Position numbers and translations under genes: made by a program. A DNA stretch of 64,000 nt from Mermis nigrescens (lineage: Eukaryota; Nematoda; Enoplea; Mermithida; Mermithidae), in contig JAVLUZ010000143.1 in the NCBI GenBank assembly GCA_036768485.1, positions 6,732,263 to 6,796,262 of the forward strand, in the 5' to 3' direction. Below, in pieces: positions 34,382-45,837 of this stretch (positions within the stretch are counted from its first letter, which is position 1; each line of letters starts with the position of its first letter). The notes under the pieces are model-generated. The model was not told the DNA's origin and searched no databases. It was given only the letters and a program-made list of their open reading frames with translations.

Positions 34382-35410
34382 TGTAAACGTAGGGCGAACC
34401 TACATTCACTTGCTTACTTATACCCGAAGCTTAAGCTCACGCGCTCGCACAAAAGGCGACTCGGGGTAAGGCCCGGCCTATCAAGATAGCCCGGCCCTCT
34501 ACTGCGCGCACCTAGTGAAACTTACTTACTTAACCCCTTTTGAGATTAAGTACCTAAATAATGTTAGTTCCCCGGAAACCTAATTGAGGGCTCAAAAAGA
34601 TTATTATTTAACTTTTTTGGGACCGAATTCCGGTGCTTGAAGATATTGAAGATTCCTAAGTATAGTGTAGCACAAGGACAGAATTCAACAGCACGGAAAT
34701 TCAAACCGAGCCCAATCATCGTTAATTAAATCATTAATTTTTACAATATTTTTGGACAGAAAATTATGAAGCAATGAAAAACGCGACAGCATGAAGATGC
34801 ATGCTGCCGACTGTCGTGTTTCGCTAATCAGTTAAAAACAACATTATAATTGTGAGGGCACGTAGCCCGCCAATGGCATACAACTATTGCCGAGATGGCA
34901 CACAAATAAAACAATAAATGCGTAAAGGTGAAAAAAGCCTGCCCACTACGCGACGAATTACTACGAGATTTTCCTGCAGCCACACAGGGGAAAACACAGG
35001 GATACTACGTGCGGAAAAATGCGTCGCACGGAAAAGAAAACAGGCACAGCATAGAAGCTGGCGAAAAACCGGAAAGCTCAATGTAAAATGAAAAATTCTT
35101 AAAGTGGGAATGATCGTAATATCGTCAAAACTGCGCTCGCACACAGTTTTTAACAATACAAAAAAGAGGCGTATCAAATGCGGACAAAGAAACGTGGAAT
35201 GGATCTACGAGAATAACAATAGGCCTATGGGCAAAGCTTACGGTAAAGAATGTACAAACGAAATAGACACGAATATGAGACACACACATATGGAGTTTTA
35301 ACACACATATGATATGATAGCACACATACCAATTCGTACTCAAGTTGCATTAAGCTCCGATTGCCCATTTTCCTATACCGGATTTTTATTGAAAATATGT
35401 GTGGGAAAGT
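34382..35410 (-). repeat. 3' LTR of element X (truncated)
   Basis: Matches the complement of 51960-52999. It starts with TGTAAACGTAGGGCG, and the match to the intact LTR stops at about 35410 (GTGTGGGAAAG), beyond which internal sequence equivalent to B position about 51255 follows. About 215 bp of LTR and 500 bp of adjoining internal sequence are therefore deleted. Confidence 0.85.
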
Positions 35411-35537
35411 ATACAGCAAAATAAAAATATACATGGAAAATAATGAATAACGGAGATATGTAAAAAGATAGTGAGAAAAAAGTGTCCTAAGGTGGAGAGA
35501 AAAAACATTGGGAAAAAAGTGGCTGCAGGAAAAGTAA
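35411..35537 (-). other. 3' noncoding part of element X
   Basis: Complement of the B segment 51120-51255. No ORF conserved between X and B. Confidence 0.6.
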
Positions 35538-36270
35538 CTAATAAACAAAAAATTTACGGAAAAAATGAATTAAACGAAAATATACAAACTGCTGGCGGTC
35601 GGTATGTTGTCCTGGCACAGCGAAATCAAATGATGAGCAAATAATCAAGTGCGGCAATCTGGTTGATCGCCGAGGCAAATACGACTGAGCGGTACGACGA
35701 CCATCAGTCGTGCGCAAATAATCTGGCATAATGCGCGACGTAGAATGAGCGTGGTTGTTTCCACGCGACGGAATAGGCGTAAAATGCGGCGCGGCAATTT
35801 GCTGCTGGACAGGATAACGATCCTGCAATTGCGTAACCGTAACGCGTGGCACAGAAACAGTCATCAGAGCTGGGCAATGCGGCGCAGCTGAACCGCAACG
35901 GCGATGATTGTCTGAACGCGACGGACGTGGACTGCGACGGCCCGAAGCAGACGGTTGGGCCGCCGGTTGAGCAGAAGTTTGCGAAGCCAATTGTTCGGCT
36001 CTGAGTGGCGCAGCGTAACTGACAACTACGTTTGACACGATTATAATGACGTTGACGCGACATAAGACGTTCGGTAGGTTGCGACCAAACGTTCGGCTGA
36101 CGAACCGTAGAAGTAATAGCAAAATTGGTAGTACGGCAAATATGGAATGATTGTGGCGTTTCCTCAATAGCCTGCATAGACCTACGGTCGTGTCGCTCTT
36201 GTTCCATGCGACGATGGCGTAAGGCGATTTGACCTTCAATAGATAAATCGACGGTAGATTGACGCAGTTT
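35538..36270 (-). pseudogene. Element X ORF5 (basic, Arg/Ser-rich protein)
   Basis: The best-preserved frame (36239-35538) has an RRHRRMEQERHDRR-like basic stretch when compared with B, then a Ser/Pro/Gln/Ala-rich linker and a conserved VTVTQLQDRYPVQQQIAAPH segment shared with B. Frameshifts relative to B occur near 36300-36400 and 36010. No known domain. The basic composition suggests nucleic-acid binding, but that is inference. At the position of the B start codon X has ACG. Confidence 0.5.
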
Positions 36271-36499
36271 AGTGGGCGGCTTGTCCGTACGAAGTCGCAG
36301 ACGCGTCGCGGTTGCTTAGACGGTTGCGAACTTCTTCTAATTGGCCTGGAAGAGTTATATCCAAGTAACCTTGGATTTGTTGGCAGTGCGGCATAGCGTG
36401 AAAAAACGAGTGGACACGTGATTGGCAGGATCCGTGCGCGATCAAATTAACTGGATTCGCTTATGCGCGGTAAATAAGTCAGTGGTTGTCTCAATAATT

Positions 36500-38224
36500 T
36501 CAGGAAACTCGACGGAAACTTCTTTTGGAAACGGATTGAAAAGCTCTTTCCACGAAAATTGATCTAAGCATATGTCGAATCTGTTTGACCATGCACCAAG
36601 CAATTTGAGGTTCTCGATACCAAAATAGGAATCTTAAAAACCGATTGTCGAGGAATTGAAGAAGTAGTGGCGCGGACATGAAAGTCGTTGATTGAAAAGA
36701 TGGAATGAAACGGAAAGTTGACTTGTATTCTTCGAAAAATTCGTTCATTGAACTGAAGATATCAGCCATTTGGCGAATTGTTAACGCCAAAGGAGCATGA
36801 ATGTCGGGCGCAGGTGTAAGACGATGTGGAAAAAATTCCGATGGAATTGTGTAGTTGGCTCGACGCACGATTTGAGGTGGTTCTAGCAACCTTGGATGAT
36901 TGGCTACGAACTCTAAACCAACTTCATAGACCATTGAACCGGTTGTGACGTAGAATCGAGTTAGACGAAAAGTTGAATTGTTGTAGAAAGGACGCGGATG
37001 TTGCGTGAATTTGCTGAGAAACGGGATTGGCAAGGCCGGTCGAATTTCGATTGACATATTTTGCGCGGATTGTTGACCGCTTAGAACAACTCAAGGCAAT
37101 GATTGTTGCTCGTTGGCCTGATATACATTGTTGAAACTAGTCAAAATACGTTCGATATATTTGTTTGCATTTGCAATTAGAGTTTCGATCAGCGGATTAG
37201 CGAATTCTTGTCCCAAAAGGTTGACAAGATGAGCTCGGAAATCTTCTGTGTACATCCGATAGGCATGTTCAGCTTCCTGGCTCACCAAGAAATCTCGTTT
37301 TTGGGCAAATTCTTGCGCTTGTTGCTTGTTAAGCAACAGTGGCGCACGTTCCTTTGGTTCTTCGTGATATTTGTCCACAACCTCTAAATCTTTGAAAAAT
37401 CTTTCGTGCACAGCCTGAGCAAATTCATCTTCCAATTTTCGAATATGATCGCTTTTTTCTTTCGTTTTGCCTTCCGGAACGATCAGATATTTGTAACTGC
37501 AAGTCGGCTGATCTTGCATCATCATTTCTTCTTCAGCTGTGATTGCTGGCTGAGATGTTTGCGGAGGCTCCGCTACATCTTCACTTGGACTTCCGGAAGC
37601 TTCGTCGACAACTTCAAAAACTTCTTCATCATAGTTGAGGGCTTCTTCCTCATTTTTGTAGACTTTATCAGGATATTTCGGCTCTGTATCTGGCCGTGAG
37701 ATGGAAGTTGGCGCACTTGTGCGCTGATCATTGTCGGTAGACGGAGGTGCAGAGACGAAAGGAGTTTGAGACAAAGATGCAGTCGATTCTTGTGACGCTT
37801 CTGGTGCTAACGTGAAAGCTGGTTGCACCATTTCGATGTCTGATTTGTTATCATCATCGTCATATTCCTCTGCGCTCTCATCGAAGCTAGAGTTAGAATG
37901 TCTACGATCACGTTTTCCCTTTTTGAATTCTTCAGCCTTTTCTTTCTTTTTCTGTTCCGCAATATCTCTGCGTTTGATTCTCTCGGCGAGCTCTGCTTTA
38001 GATTTCGCAGGCATTGAGCCGGCTTGAGCCAAAGGCATATCAAATTTTCGATCCTTTTCGACTTTCTGATTTCCGGACATTTCATCTCCGGCGAATTGCT
38101 CTCTATTGGTCGGAGCCGTTAGAGCAATATATGAGCGATCAACTGCATGACGCACTATCAAAAGATACAGATCCAGAGCACCGAGTGGATCGGTGATTAG
38201 ATATCGAACCATATGATCTGGCAA
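36500..38224 (-). pseudogene. Element X ORF3, C-terminal two thirds (exonuclease motif III, charged region, unknown domain)
   Basis: Opens with DHMVRYLITDPLGALDLYLL, the Y-x3-D third motif of a DEDDy exonuclease (Tyr codon 38201-38203, Asp 38189-38191). Next come a Lys-rich stretch (EQKKKEKAEEFKKGKRDRR, about 37950), a long acidic/Ser/Pro region (37900-37560), a helical segment rich in Glu and Gln, then, after a TGA near 37085 (Arg in copy B), a 185-residue segment with many aromatic residues (37057-36500). The last part is unknown to me. Continuous with the upstream exonuclease region in copy B. Confidence 0.65.
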
Positions 38225-39162
38225 TGGAGCTCAATTCCAAGCTTGACCTACTGCCGTTCTGGCTGACCGACAAATTTGTAGATTGAACATATACTGTAAA
38301 AGCGTTTGGAGACAATGATTTGCCAGGCGTAGTTGCTACAGTTCTGGTGAAATTTGTTGGCGAGCGGAAGAGTATCAATTATTTGAGCCTCAAACACGTT
38401 GCGTTCGAATAACTCGTGATGCCTCTGACGCTGACGGCGACTTTGCTGATAGTGTTCCCAAGCAAAAAGATGTGTCGCATACACATGAAAATATGCAATG
38501 CGGTCATTATCTGATCCGTGGCAAGCAAAGGCGACATCTGATAGTCGAATGGTGAGCAACTCATGTAGGCCAAAAGGCGGAAGTGGGAACTGTGCGACGT
38601 CCCACACAAAAACTTGACCGCGAACTGTCGCGATTTGGATGAAACGGACAAATGGACCGTTTGAATCGTGATGCGTGGCCCTTATGGCCCGATACTGATC
38701 ATCCCATTGGGAATATGGCAGAAAAACGCGATCATTAACAAACTCTGAGTCAAAGCCAAAAAGAAAACGACCATTTACGGCGTTCATCGGCGCAAGAATA
38801 GCGACAATGGCCGCATATGACTGTGCGGGCGAATCTACGAAGACTATACGGATATTGCTGGCTGGGACATATGGCGCAGTCAGTGGCGCTCTGCCAAAAT
38901 GCTCAAAATACCAATGACGTTGAGCCATGATGCGACGATAACGCTGAGGTTCAGCACGCGGGCTTACAGGCGCTATATCGGCAATGAAGCCGGCACGCCC
39001 AATATGTGGAGACTCTTGACCCGTAGGTCCTGAGCGTAGCTGCAAGCCTGCAGCTGCCGCATGCAAGGCTATGAGGAATTCTGTGACATTGGACGGCGTA
39101 TGGCCGTTGCAATTGAACTCTGGACGGTTGTTATCCAAGTTTTCTGACGGTTTGTCGGACAT
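38225..39162 (-). pseudogene. Element X ORF3, N-terminal part: DEDDy 3'-5' exonuclease-like domain
   Basis: ATG at 39162 overlaps the end of the integrase frame (which stops at 39069) in a different frame. Residues 130-270 carry the order expected of the RNase D/WRN exonuclease fold. Motif I is LFGFDSEF (residues 135-141; Asp138 at 38749-38751, Glu140). Then come FVRFIQIATVRGQVFVWDV (beta strands), motif II ACHGSDNDRIAYF (213-225), and a VFEAQIIDTL strand. Motif III is in the next frame at 38224. Motifs I to III keep the acidic residues and tyrosine needed for two-metal catalysis. A frameshift lies near 38350-38230. The preceding 110 residues are unassigned. Such nucleases remove nucleotides from 3' ends of RNA or DNA. 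The substrate here is unknown. Confidence 0.75.
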
Positions 39163-40494
39163 AGTTGAGTAAAATAGTGTTCTGAAAAAGGGTAAACGTT
39201 ATTTAGGGGAACTGCATGATTAGATTTAGACATAACGAGTAGATGGACGGGAACGCATTCCTTTTTATGGCGTTCACTAGCCGGTAATTCTGAGAAATCT
39301 ATGACTATCCCAGGGCAGACGGGACGACGTGGGACCTGAACTAGTACGATATCGCCTGGAATATATGCGCGTTTCTCCGAAATTAAATCGGAAAATGGCA
39401 ATTTTGGCGATTGCAATAACCTATTTTGATGAACTAAGTGAGTCACGAGCGGATTGTGAATATAGACAATCCGAGCTGTTTCGGAAGTTGGCAGTTCAGT
39501 GATGCGATATGGACCCACTTGCTTAGGAGCAAGTTTGCCTTGGTTCGACGGAATAACTGCTTTGTTATTCAGATAAACAATATCGTTAACCGAAAAAGTT
39601 GTTTCGGAAACATTTTTATCATATTGTCGCTTCTGATGCATACGCGCTTTCGCTAAATTAGTGGCTGCAGCCTCGTGTAAGTCACGTAGGGAGTGAACTA
39701 GGCTGGCTAAGTACGCTTCAACTTGGTTAGACGATTCAGGGTCAAGGGTTAAATCATTCAAGATTTGAATATCTAACGGAAAAGATGGCTCTCGACCATA
39801 AAGTAAGACAAATGGCGATAAATTTGTCGAGGCTTGAGGCGTTGCTCGATAAGCAAACAATGCAAATGGGAGATACTGTTCCCAATCATATTGATCACGA
39901 GCAGTTAGCTTCGATAAACAGTCAATCAATGTTTGATTATACCTCTCAACCAAACCATCACATTGGGGATGGTACGGTGTTGTAAAATTTTCTGGATATG
40001 CAATATTTTGCATATTTCAGAAACTAACGTTGATGTAAAATTCGATCCTTGATCTGTCAAAAAACGTCTAGGCACTCCGTGTCTGGGTATAATTTCACGA
40101 AGCAAAAGATTTGCGATCGTAGTAGCTTTTATGTCCGAAACAGGATATGCTTCTACATATTTCGTGAAATAATCCATGAAAACTACAACTTGATCATTTC
40201 CAGAGATAGATTTTGGCATGTGAAGACAATCACATGCGATGAGATCAAAAGGAGCACTAACTTCAATCGGTTTTAGGGGTACCAATGCTGGAATTGACGA
40301 AATCTTACGTTGCAGACATGTATGGCAATTTTCGCACCATGCAATGACATCGTTTTCCATTCTTGGCCACCAATATCTCATTTGGATATTGGGCAAAATT
40401 TTTCGGGCTGAGAAATGAGCACCAAGAATTGAGTCATGAAATTCTGATAGGATAAAACGACGTAGAGATTTAGGTATGACGAGTTGATAGATGA
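39069..40494 (-). pseudogene. Element X integrase (5'-truncated)
   Basis: Contains the zinc-binding end (WCENCHTCL), the catalytic core with IACDCLHMPKS (first Asp), RRFLTDQGSNF (second Asp) and YHPQCDGLVERYN (Glu), and a C-terminal part with QVGPYRITEL, the GPY/F motif of Ty3/Gypsy integrases. One frameshift lies at about 39990-40010, just before YHPQCDG. The coding sequence breaks at 40494 where copy B's LTR fragment begins, inside the HHCC zinc finger. The C-terminal frame extends to 39069, past the start of ORF3. Confidence 0.88.
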
Positions 40495-40923
40495 CTTTAA
40501 TAATTTTTTATTTACATTGAGCTTTTCGGTTTTTCGCCAGCTTCTATGCTGTGCCTGTTTTCTTTTCCGTGCGACGTATTTTTTGCACATAGTATCCCTG
40601 TGTTTTTCCCCTGTGTGGCTGCAGGGAAATCTCGTCGTATCTCGTCACATAGTGGGCAGGCTTTTTCGCCCTTACGCATTTATTGTTTTATTTGTGTGCC
40701 CTCACGGCAATAGTTGTATGCCGTTGGCGGGCTACGTGCCCTCGCAATTATAGTGTTGTTTTTAACCAATTAGCGTAACATGACAGTCGGCAGCATACAT
40801 CTTCATGCTGTCGCGTTTTTCATTGCTTCATAATTTTCTGTCCAAAAGTATTGTAAAAATTAATTATTTCATTAACAATGATTTGGACTCGGTTCGGTTC
40901 CAATGTAAACGCTTGCGTTTACA
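40495..40923 (+). repeat. 5' LTR remnant of element B
   Basis: 429 bp that match 52285-52675 of the 3' LTR and then jump to the LTR end. The beginning (about 540 bp) is lost at the deletion junction, and about 320 bp after CTCGGTTCG are missing. The rejoined end CAATGTAAACGCTTGCGTTTA (split here at 40910-40921) is a perfect inverted repeat. Confidence 0.8.
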
Positions 40924-41183
40924 TTGGAGGTCATTCACGACGACTGGCCGAGCTAACATCATTTCATTTTCTGCCCAAAAAATTTTTTCAAAATATTTCC
41001 ACTTTGTGTAACCATATTGTGTTCGTGTGCATTCTTAAAATTTCACTATTTGTGTGCATTTTTCACTCTATTGTGTTCATGTGCATATTTTTCTTGGTCG
41101 AGATTGGGGTTGTGACATAAATTTTTGTCTGATCTTAATCTCAATTTGTCTGTCATGCCAGGCAAAAAAACTAGCAGGAAAAA
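40924..41183 (+). promoter_or_regulatory. Leader and probable primer-binding site of element B
   Basis: TGGAGGTCATTCACGACGAC begins at 40925, one base after the LTR end, where an LTR element's tRNA primer site is expected; copy X has the same sequence at 53644-53663 (complement). I could not match it to a specific tRNA. The rest of the leader is AT-rich and conserved in X. Confidence 0.55.
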
Positions 41184-42951
41184 TGACCAAAACTGGGAGA
41201 AAAACCCCAGATAAGTCGCCTAAGCAGGCTAATACAAATGTGAATAATACAAATATGAATGACACAAATGTGAATCGGATAACCAAAAATGGCAATTCAA
41301 ATAATCTCTTGAATGCGATGTTCAGCGCATATGCAAGATTTGGAAAATCGGCTTGAACATATAGCCGTTGAACATGTGCATGCACAGTTGCAAAATGCAA
41401 ATTCTGCAAACCCTGATTTGCAGCCTGTTGAGCCGCAACCGGTGCCCAACGTCACTGCAAACGCGGACCAGCAGCATTTAGCTCGCTTTGCAAATGCTGA
41501 CTCGGATTCGTGCGTGCAGCTTGCAACGTCAACGCCAGTCCGTCGTTCGTCCATTCCAGTGCTTCCTAATCAGCAAATCGCCTCACGTTTATTGCGTCCT
41601 ACTGTTTCTGTAAGCGCTGAGCAGCAACATTTAGCTCGTTTTGCAAATGTTGAACTGTCTCCGCGAGTACAGATCGTTTCGCCAGCCGTTCAGCCGGCCA
41701 CGAACCAAGCTAATCCCGTAAATGCTGAACTTCCGCCACTTCATGCGATGCATATTCCACAGAATCAAATTTTCGTGCCAAATACAGGTGCATCAATCCC
41801 GCTGGATCAGAACCCACCTCGAAATCAACAGAATCGAAAAGTTCATTATCCGGATCAAGCTACTGACTCTCCGCCGGAAAGTCCAAGGCGTCATGGATCT
41901 TCTTCAAGACGTTCATGGCGTCGTCACCGTGACACATCGTCTGATAGCTCAGAGAATACAGGTATTTGCTACCTAGCTGATTCTATGAATTGAGGTCCAT
42001 TTTTGCAACAAATTCAGTACACAATAGCCAATAAGAAGTTTTTTCAGGGTGAAAAAGCAGATATTCGTGGATTTTTTCATGAACTTGAGCGGATTAGCAA
42101 ATGGCTATAGAATTGATGAAAGATCGTGTCTAGATTTGTTGCCATCATTTTTCGATACCTATACGACTAGATTGTTTTGCTCCATACCCAACGACGTTCG
42201 CGGAATCTTATGAACTCACAAAACAAGCATTAATTGCAGAGTTTCGGCCTATCGACTCAGATACATTGTTTGATAGATTTCTTGAGCAAAAACAGCACCC
42301 ATCAGAGTCTGTGAACGCTTATTTTTTGGCGTTACGCAAAGATCTCATTCGAGCTCAACCAGAAATTCAAGTTGACTTCGATAGCTTTTGAGAAAATGCT
42401 CCGTCATCAGCTCAGAAAAGGGATGAACCCAGATATCGTGAGAAAAGCTTACAAAAGAGCGCATGAAGCACCGCTTCAAGATTTTCTTCATGCTGCGCGG
42501 TGTATAGAGTTTGCGAACCTACAGTATGCTTCAGCTAAGCAGCCTACGCCGTATTTACCAGCAACTGCCGCTGCAGTATCCAGTAGCGTGTTGCCAAAAA
42601 ATAATTTTCGGCGTTCAACGTATAGTCAAAATGAGACCCCCACCCCGTCAATCTGCGTCTTTTCGTCAATCGCGTCCAGAGACATCTAATGCTTTAGCGC
42701 AACATTATTGCGTGTATTGCAAACACATGGGCCACACCAGAGATGAATGTTTTCGGCGTCAGCAAAACAACAACCAAAATTACCGCAACAGCGAAGCTCA
42801 CAATCCTAGTGAGTATGCGAATCGATACTGTAGCCAACCTAGGCCAATGTTTCAAAACAATCCATCATCGTGGCGATCGAACTACCGTACTCTGTATAAT
42901 TCTCGTGTGTTTTCAAAACTCACAGTATCCGTCTACGTCTCAAAATTATGA
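41184..42951 (+). pseudogene. Element B gag
   Basis: Starts MTKTGRKTPDKSPKQAN at 41184, conserved in X. A frameshift near 41310 leads into the frame 41313-41993, rich in Gln/Pro/Asn. The capsid-like region 42030-42530 is broken by stops and frameshifts but retains FLEQKQHPSESVNAYFLALR, the pattern of the Retrotrans_gag domain. A CCHC zinc knuckle, YCVYCKHMGHTRDECF, follows at about 42707-42754, then an Asn/Gln/Arg-rich tail. Non-functional. Confidence 0.85.
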
Positions 42952-43159
42952 CTCCCGTCAAGATTTTTGACGTCCGAGCAATGATTTTTGGCAAAATTAC
43001 GGTAATCGCCAGAACTACCGTAATCCTTACAGTAACACGCGATACTATGACAATGAAAGAAATATGTTTGCAAATAATCGTTTTGCAGAACATTCTCAGA
43101 ATTATCGCCAGCCGAATAACGCGTATTGACAATTTCCGCAGCAATCTGTGCGTTCTAAC

Positions 43160-43400
43160 CACACATGGGCGTGGGGTTTGGGGGCATGCACCCCCCAGAA
43201 GTCGAAATACCCCCCCCAGAAAAAATTTTTTTTGCTTTTTTTAGCAATTTTTTGATGCCATTGAATAGAGCTTGATGAGAAACGTCGAAAATGGTGTTTT
43301 TTCGCCATACCACCATTTTTAAGGCCATTTTTGACCTTTAAAAATTTTTTCACCCCCAGAAATTTTTCACCCCCCAGAATTTTGGTGCTGCCCACCTATG
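43160..43400 (+). mobile_element. F1 MITE inserted in gag of element B
   Basis: Tips CACACATGGGCGTGGGG and GCTGCCCACCTATG. Flanks GTTCTAAC (43152-43159) and GTTCTAGC (43401-43408) differ by one base. The insertion is younger than element B. Confidence 0.93.
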
Positions 43401-43408
43401 GTTCTAGC

Positions 43409-44037
43409 CCCCGGCAGTTACGTATTCGGTATCATCCACACCCACCATTACGTTTCCCCCACCGCAACCGACCCAACCGTCATCTAATAACGAAAACTTT
43501 GTAACTTCGTCTGTCTCGACTTCCGAAAATTTGGAACAGCTTTTTGCATCTCAAGCTTTTCTCGAGGAATATCATTGTTTACAGAAACGTTTAGCAGTCT
43601 ACAGAAAGCTAAACTCGCAAGTCAAAACTCAGGATGCAGCTAATAAACCCGTTGTTAGCCATGCATCTACGAATTTGCCTACAATTTTAGCAGAAATCAA
43701 CGGAATAAAGCTCCCTGCGTTAATTGACACAGGATCGCAAGTCACAATGATGACCACAAGCGCTTTTCTGCGTTTAGGTTTCAAATTGCCACCAAAGCAA
43801 GCAGCGCATGTTGTTCATGGAATTGGAAAAATGACAGCAACCGTGCGTTTCACCTATATCATGCATATCACAGTCGCAGAACAAACCACTCCGGCTGTTG
43901 TTTTAGTCATCGATGACTTACTGGAAGATTTGCTTTTAGGCTTCGATTTTTGCAAACAAGCTTTACTTTTTGTCAACACAGTTGAAGTATTGTGCTTTTG
44001 CCAATGGTTTTCGTGTCGAATTACTATCCGCAAATGA
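43409..44037 (+). pseudogene. Element B gag-pol junction and retropepsin-like protease
   Basis: After a short Pro-rich tail of gag, the frame from 43531 contains LPALIDTGSQVTMM (active-site Asp at 43726-43728), a flap-like HGIGKM segment and LLEDLLLGFDF, the hydrophobic-Gly-Asp motif of retropepsins. It would cut the Gag-Pol polyprotein as a dimer. The frame is left near 43975 for the RT frame. Confidence 0.85.
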
Positions 44038-45079
44038 CAAAAAGCATTTACGCGTCAACCCTGATGCGCAAACAGCGTGTCCGGTTTGTGCTCGCGTAAC
44101 TGTTACCGAATCTATTGTCATTCAACCGCGTCACGAAGTTGTGACGCCCGGATATGTTTGTTATGGTCAATTCAACGACAAAATTGCTCTTTTTGAACCT
44201 GATAATGACTTCATGTTAAGCAAATCACTGTTTGTCGCACCAGCTATCATCGACACATCAGTTCCTGTTTTCCCACTTCGCGTCTGTAACACGTCTAAAT
44301 CACCTATCACTATAGATATTGGAGAATTCATAGGTTCTTTAACGACTGAAGCTGAAATTGTGTCTCATGTCGCCCTATCAGACGATAGAGCACTCGAACT
44401 TTTTGCTTTGATCAACAAAGCCTTAAATGGTTCGGCAATAAATGCTCATCAGCAACAGCAGGTTCGTGATCTGTGTCAGCATTACTCTTCAATTTTTGCC
44501 TTAAAAGGAGAACCCTTAGGCCGAACGCCACTCCTAAAGCATCATATCGATACAGGTGATAGTCCGCCTATCACAGGAAAGACATATCGCGTCGAACATT
44601 CGCGTCAAAAAGCGATGCAAGCAGTTATCAACAAAATGTTAGCTGATAAAGTGATTCGTCCAACTACAAGCCCATGGGCTAGTCCGTTATTCCTAATCGG
44701 TAAAAAGGATGGTTCTTTGCGTCCAGTTGTAGACTATCGTCGCCTAAATGAAGTGACTAAGACCCAAGTGTATCCGTTACCTCAAATCGAAGATTATTTC
44801 GATGCTCTCGGATTGGCAGCGTATTTTTCTACACTAGATCTCAAATCAGGTTATTGGCAAATCCCGTTAGATAAAGAATCACGGGAGAAAACAGCTTTCA
44901 TTTGCCCTGTCGGTCACTATGAATTCAATGTGTTACCTTTTGGTCTCAAAAATGCGCCAGCAGATATTCAGCGCTTAATGGAATTAGTTCTAGCAGGACT
45001 AAACTGGAACAAATGCCTAGTTTACATCGACAATATCATAGTTTTTCTCGAACTTTCCCAGAACATCTTCAAGACCTAG
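43970..45079 (+). pseudogene. Element B reverse transcriptase with YIDN active site
   Basis: Ty3/Gypsy RT motifs in order: HHIDTGDSPPI, SPWASPLFLIGKKDGSLRPV, VDYRRLNEVT, YFSTLDLKSGYWQIPL, EFNVLPFGLKNAPA, and VYIDNIIVF. The catalytic YxDD box is YIDN here, the last Asp codon being AAT (45032-45034), so this copy cannot polymerise DNA. A frameshift near 45050 leads to the RNase H frame. Confidence 0.88.
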
Positions 45080-45837
45080 AGAAAGTTTTTAAGGCTCTAA
45101 ATGACACAGATTTGCGCATTAAGCTGGACAAATGCCATTTTGCCCACAACAAAGTGCAATTTTTAAGGCATAGAATTAGTTCTTTTGGGATCGCACCAGA
45201 CCCAACGAAAGTTGCAGATGTACGAAGTTTTCCGACTCCGAAAAATGTGAAAGGCGTACAAAAATTCCTTGGCCTTGTCCATTGGTTCAAAAAGTTTGTA
45301 AAAGCTCTCGCAAAAGTAGCTAAGCCACTTTTCAACTTATTGCAAAAAGATATACCTTTTGTTTGGACTGAAAAGCATCAAGAAGCTTTCGAAAAAATCA
45401 AGGATGCTTTCACTTCTCCGCCAATCTTGCAATTGCCAAAGTTTGACGACAAACATCAGTTCATATTGACAACTGATGCCAGCAACTATGCTTTAGGTGC
45501 AATTCTTACCCAAAAGCATCTGCCGTCGGGTAATTGCTTCATACTCAGCTATGCAAGCCGCGTCTTGAATTCCGCTGAGTGCAATTATGCCACGTCAGAG
45601 AAAGAAGCTCTAGCCGTTGTGTGGGCGATTAAATACTATTGTCACTATCTCTACGGTACAGAGTTCGTGGTTGAAACAGACCACCAAGCTTTAACATGGC
45701 TAGTAAACGTCAAAGACCCGTCTAGTTGTCTTTGAAGATGGGGACTCAAGCTTCAAGAATACACGTATAAAATTGTGTATGTCCCCGGCGCATATAATTG
45801 TGCCGCCGATTTACTTTCGCGTCACCCCAAAGTATGA
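45013..45837 (+). pseudogene. Element B RT thumb and RNase H
   Basis: Continues RT (KCHFAHNKVQFLRHRISSFG, FLGLVHWFKKF) into RNase H: ILTTDASNYALGAIL, NYATSEKEALAVVWAIKYY and VETDHQALTWL hold the expected acidic residues. A TGA at 45733-45735 interrupts it; beyond it the same frame resumes with WGLKLQEYTYKIVYVPGA and ADLLSRHP, the usual end of this domain. Confidence 0.85.

Noticed and set aside
35538..36239. Env-like glycoprotein in the Gypsy element
   Set aside because: ORF3 and ORF5 lack a signal peptide, a clear transmembrane segment and a furin-type site. ORF3 matches a nuclease instead.
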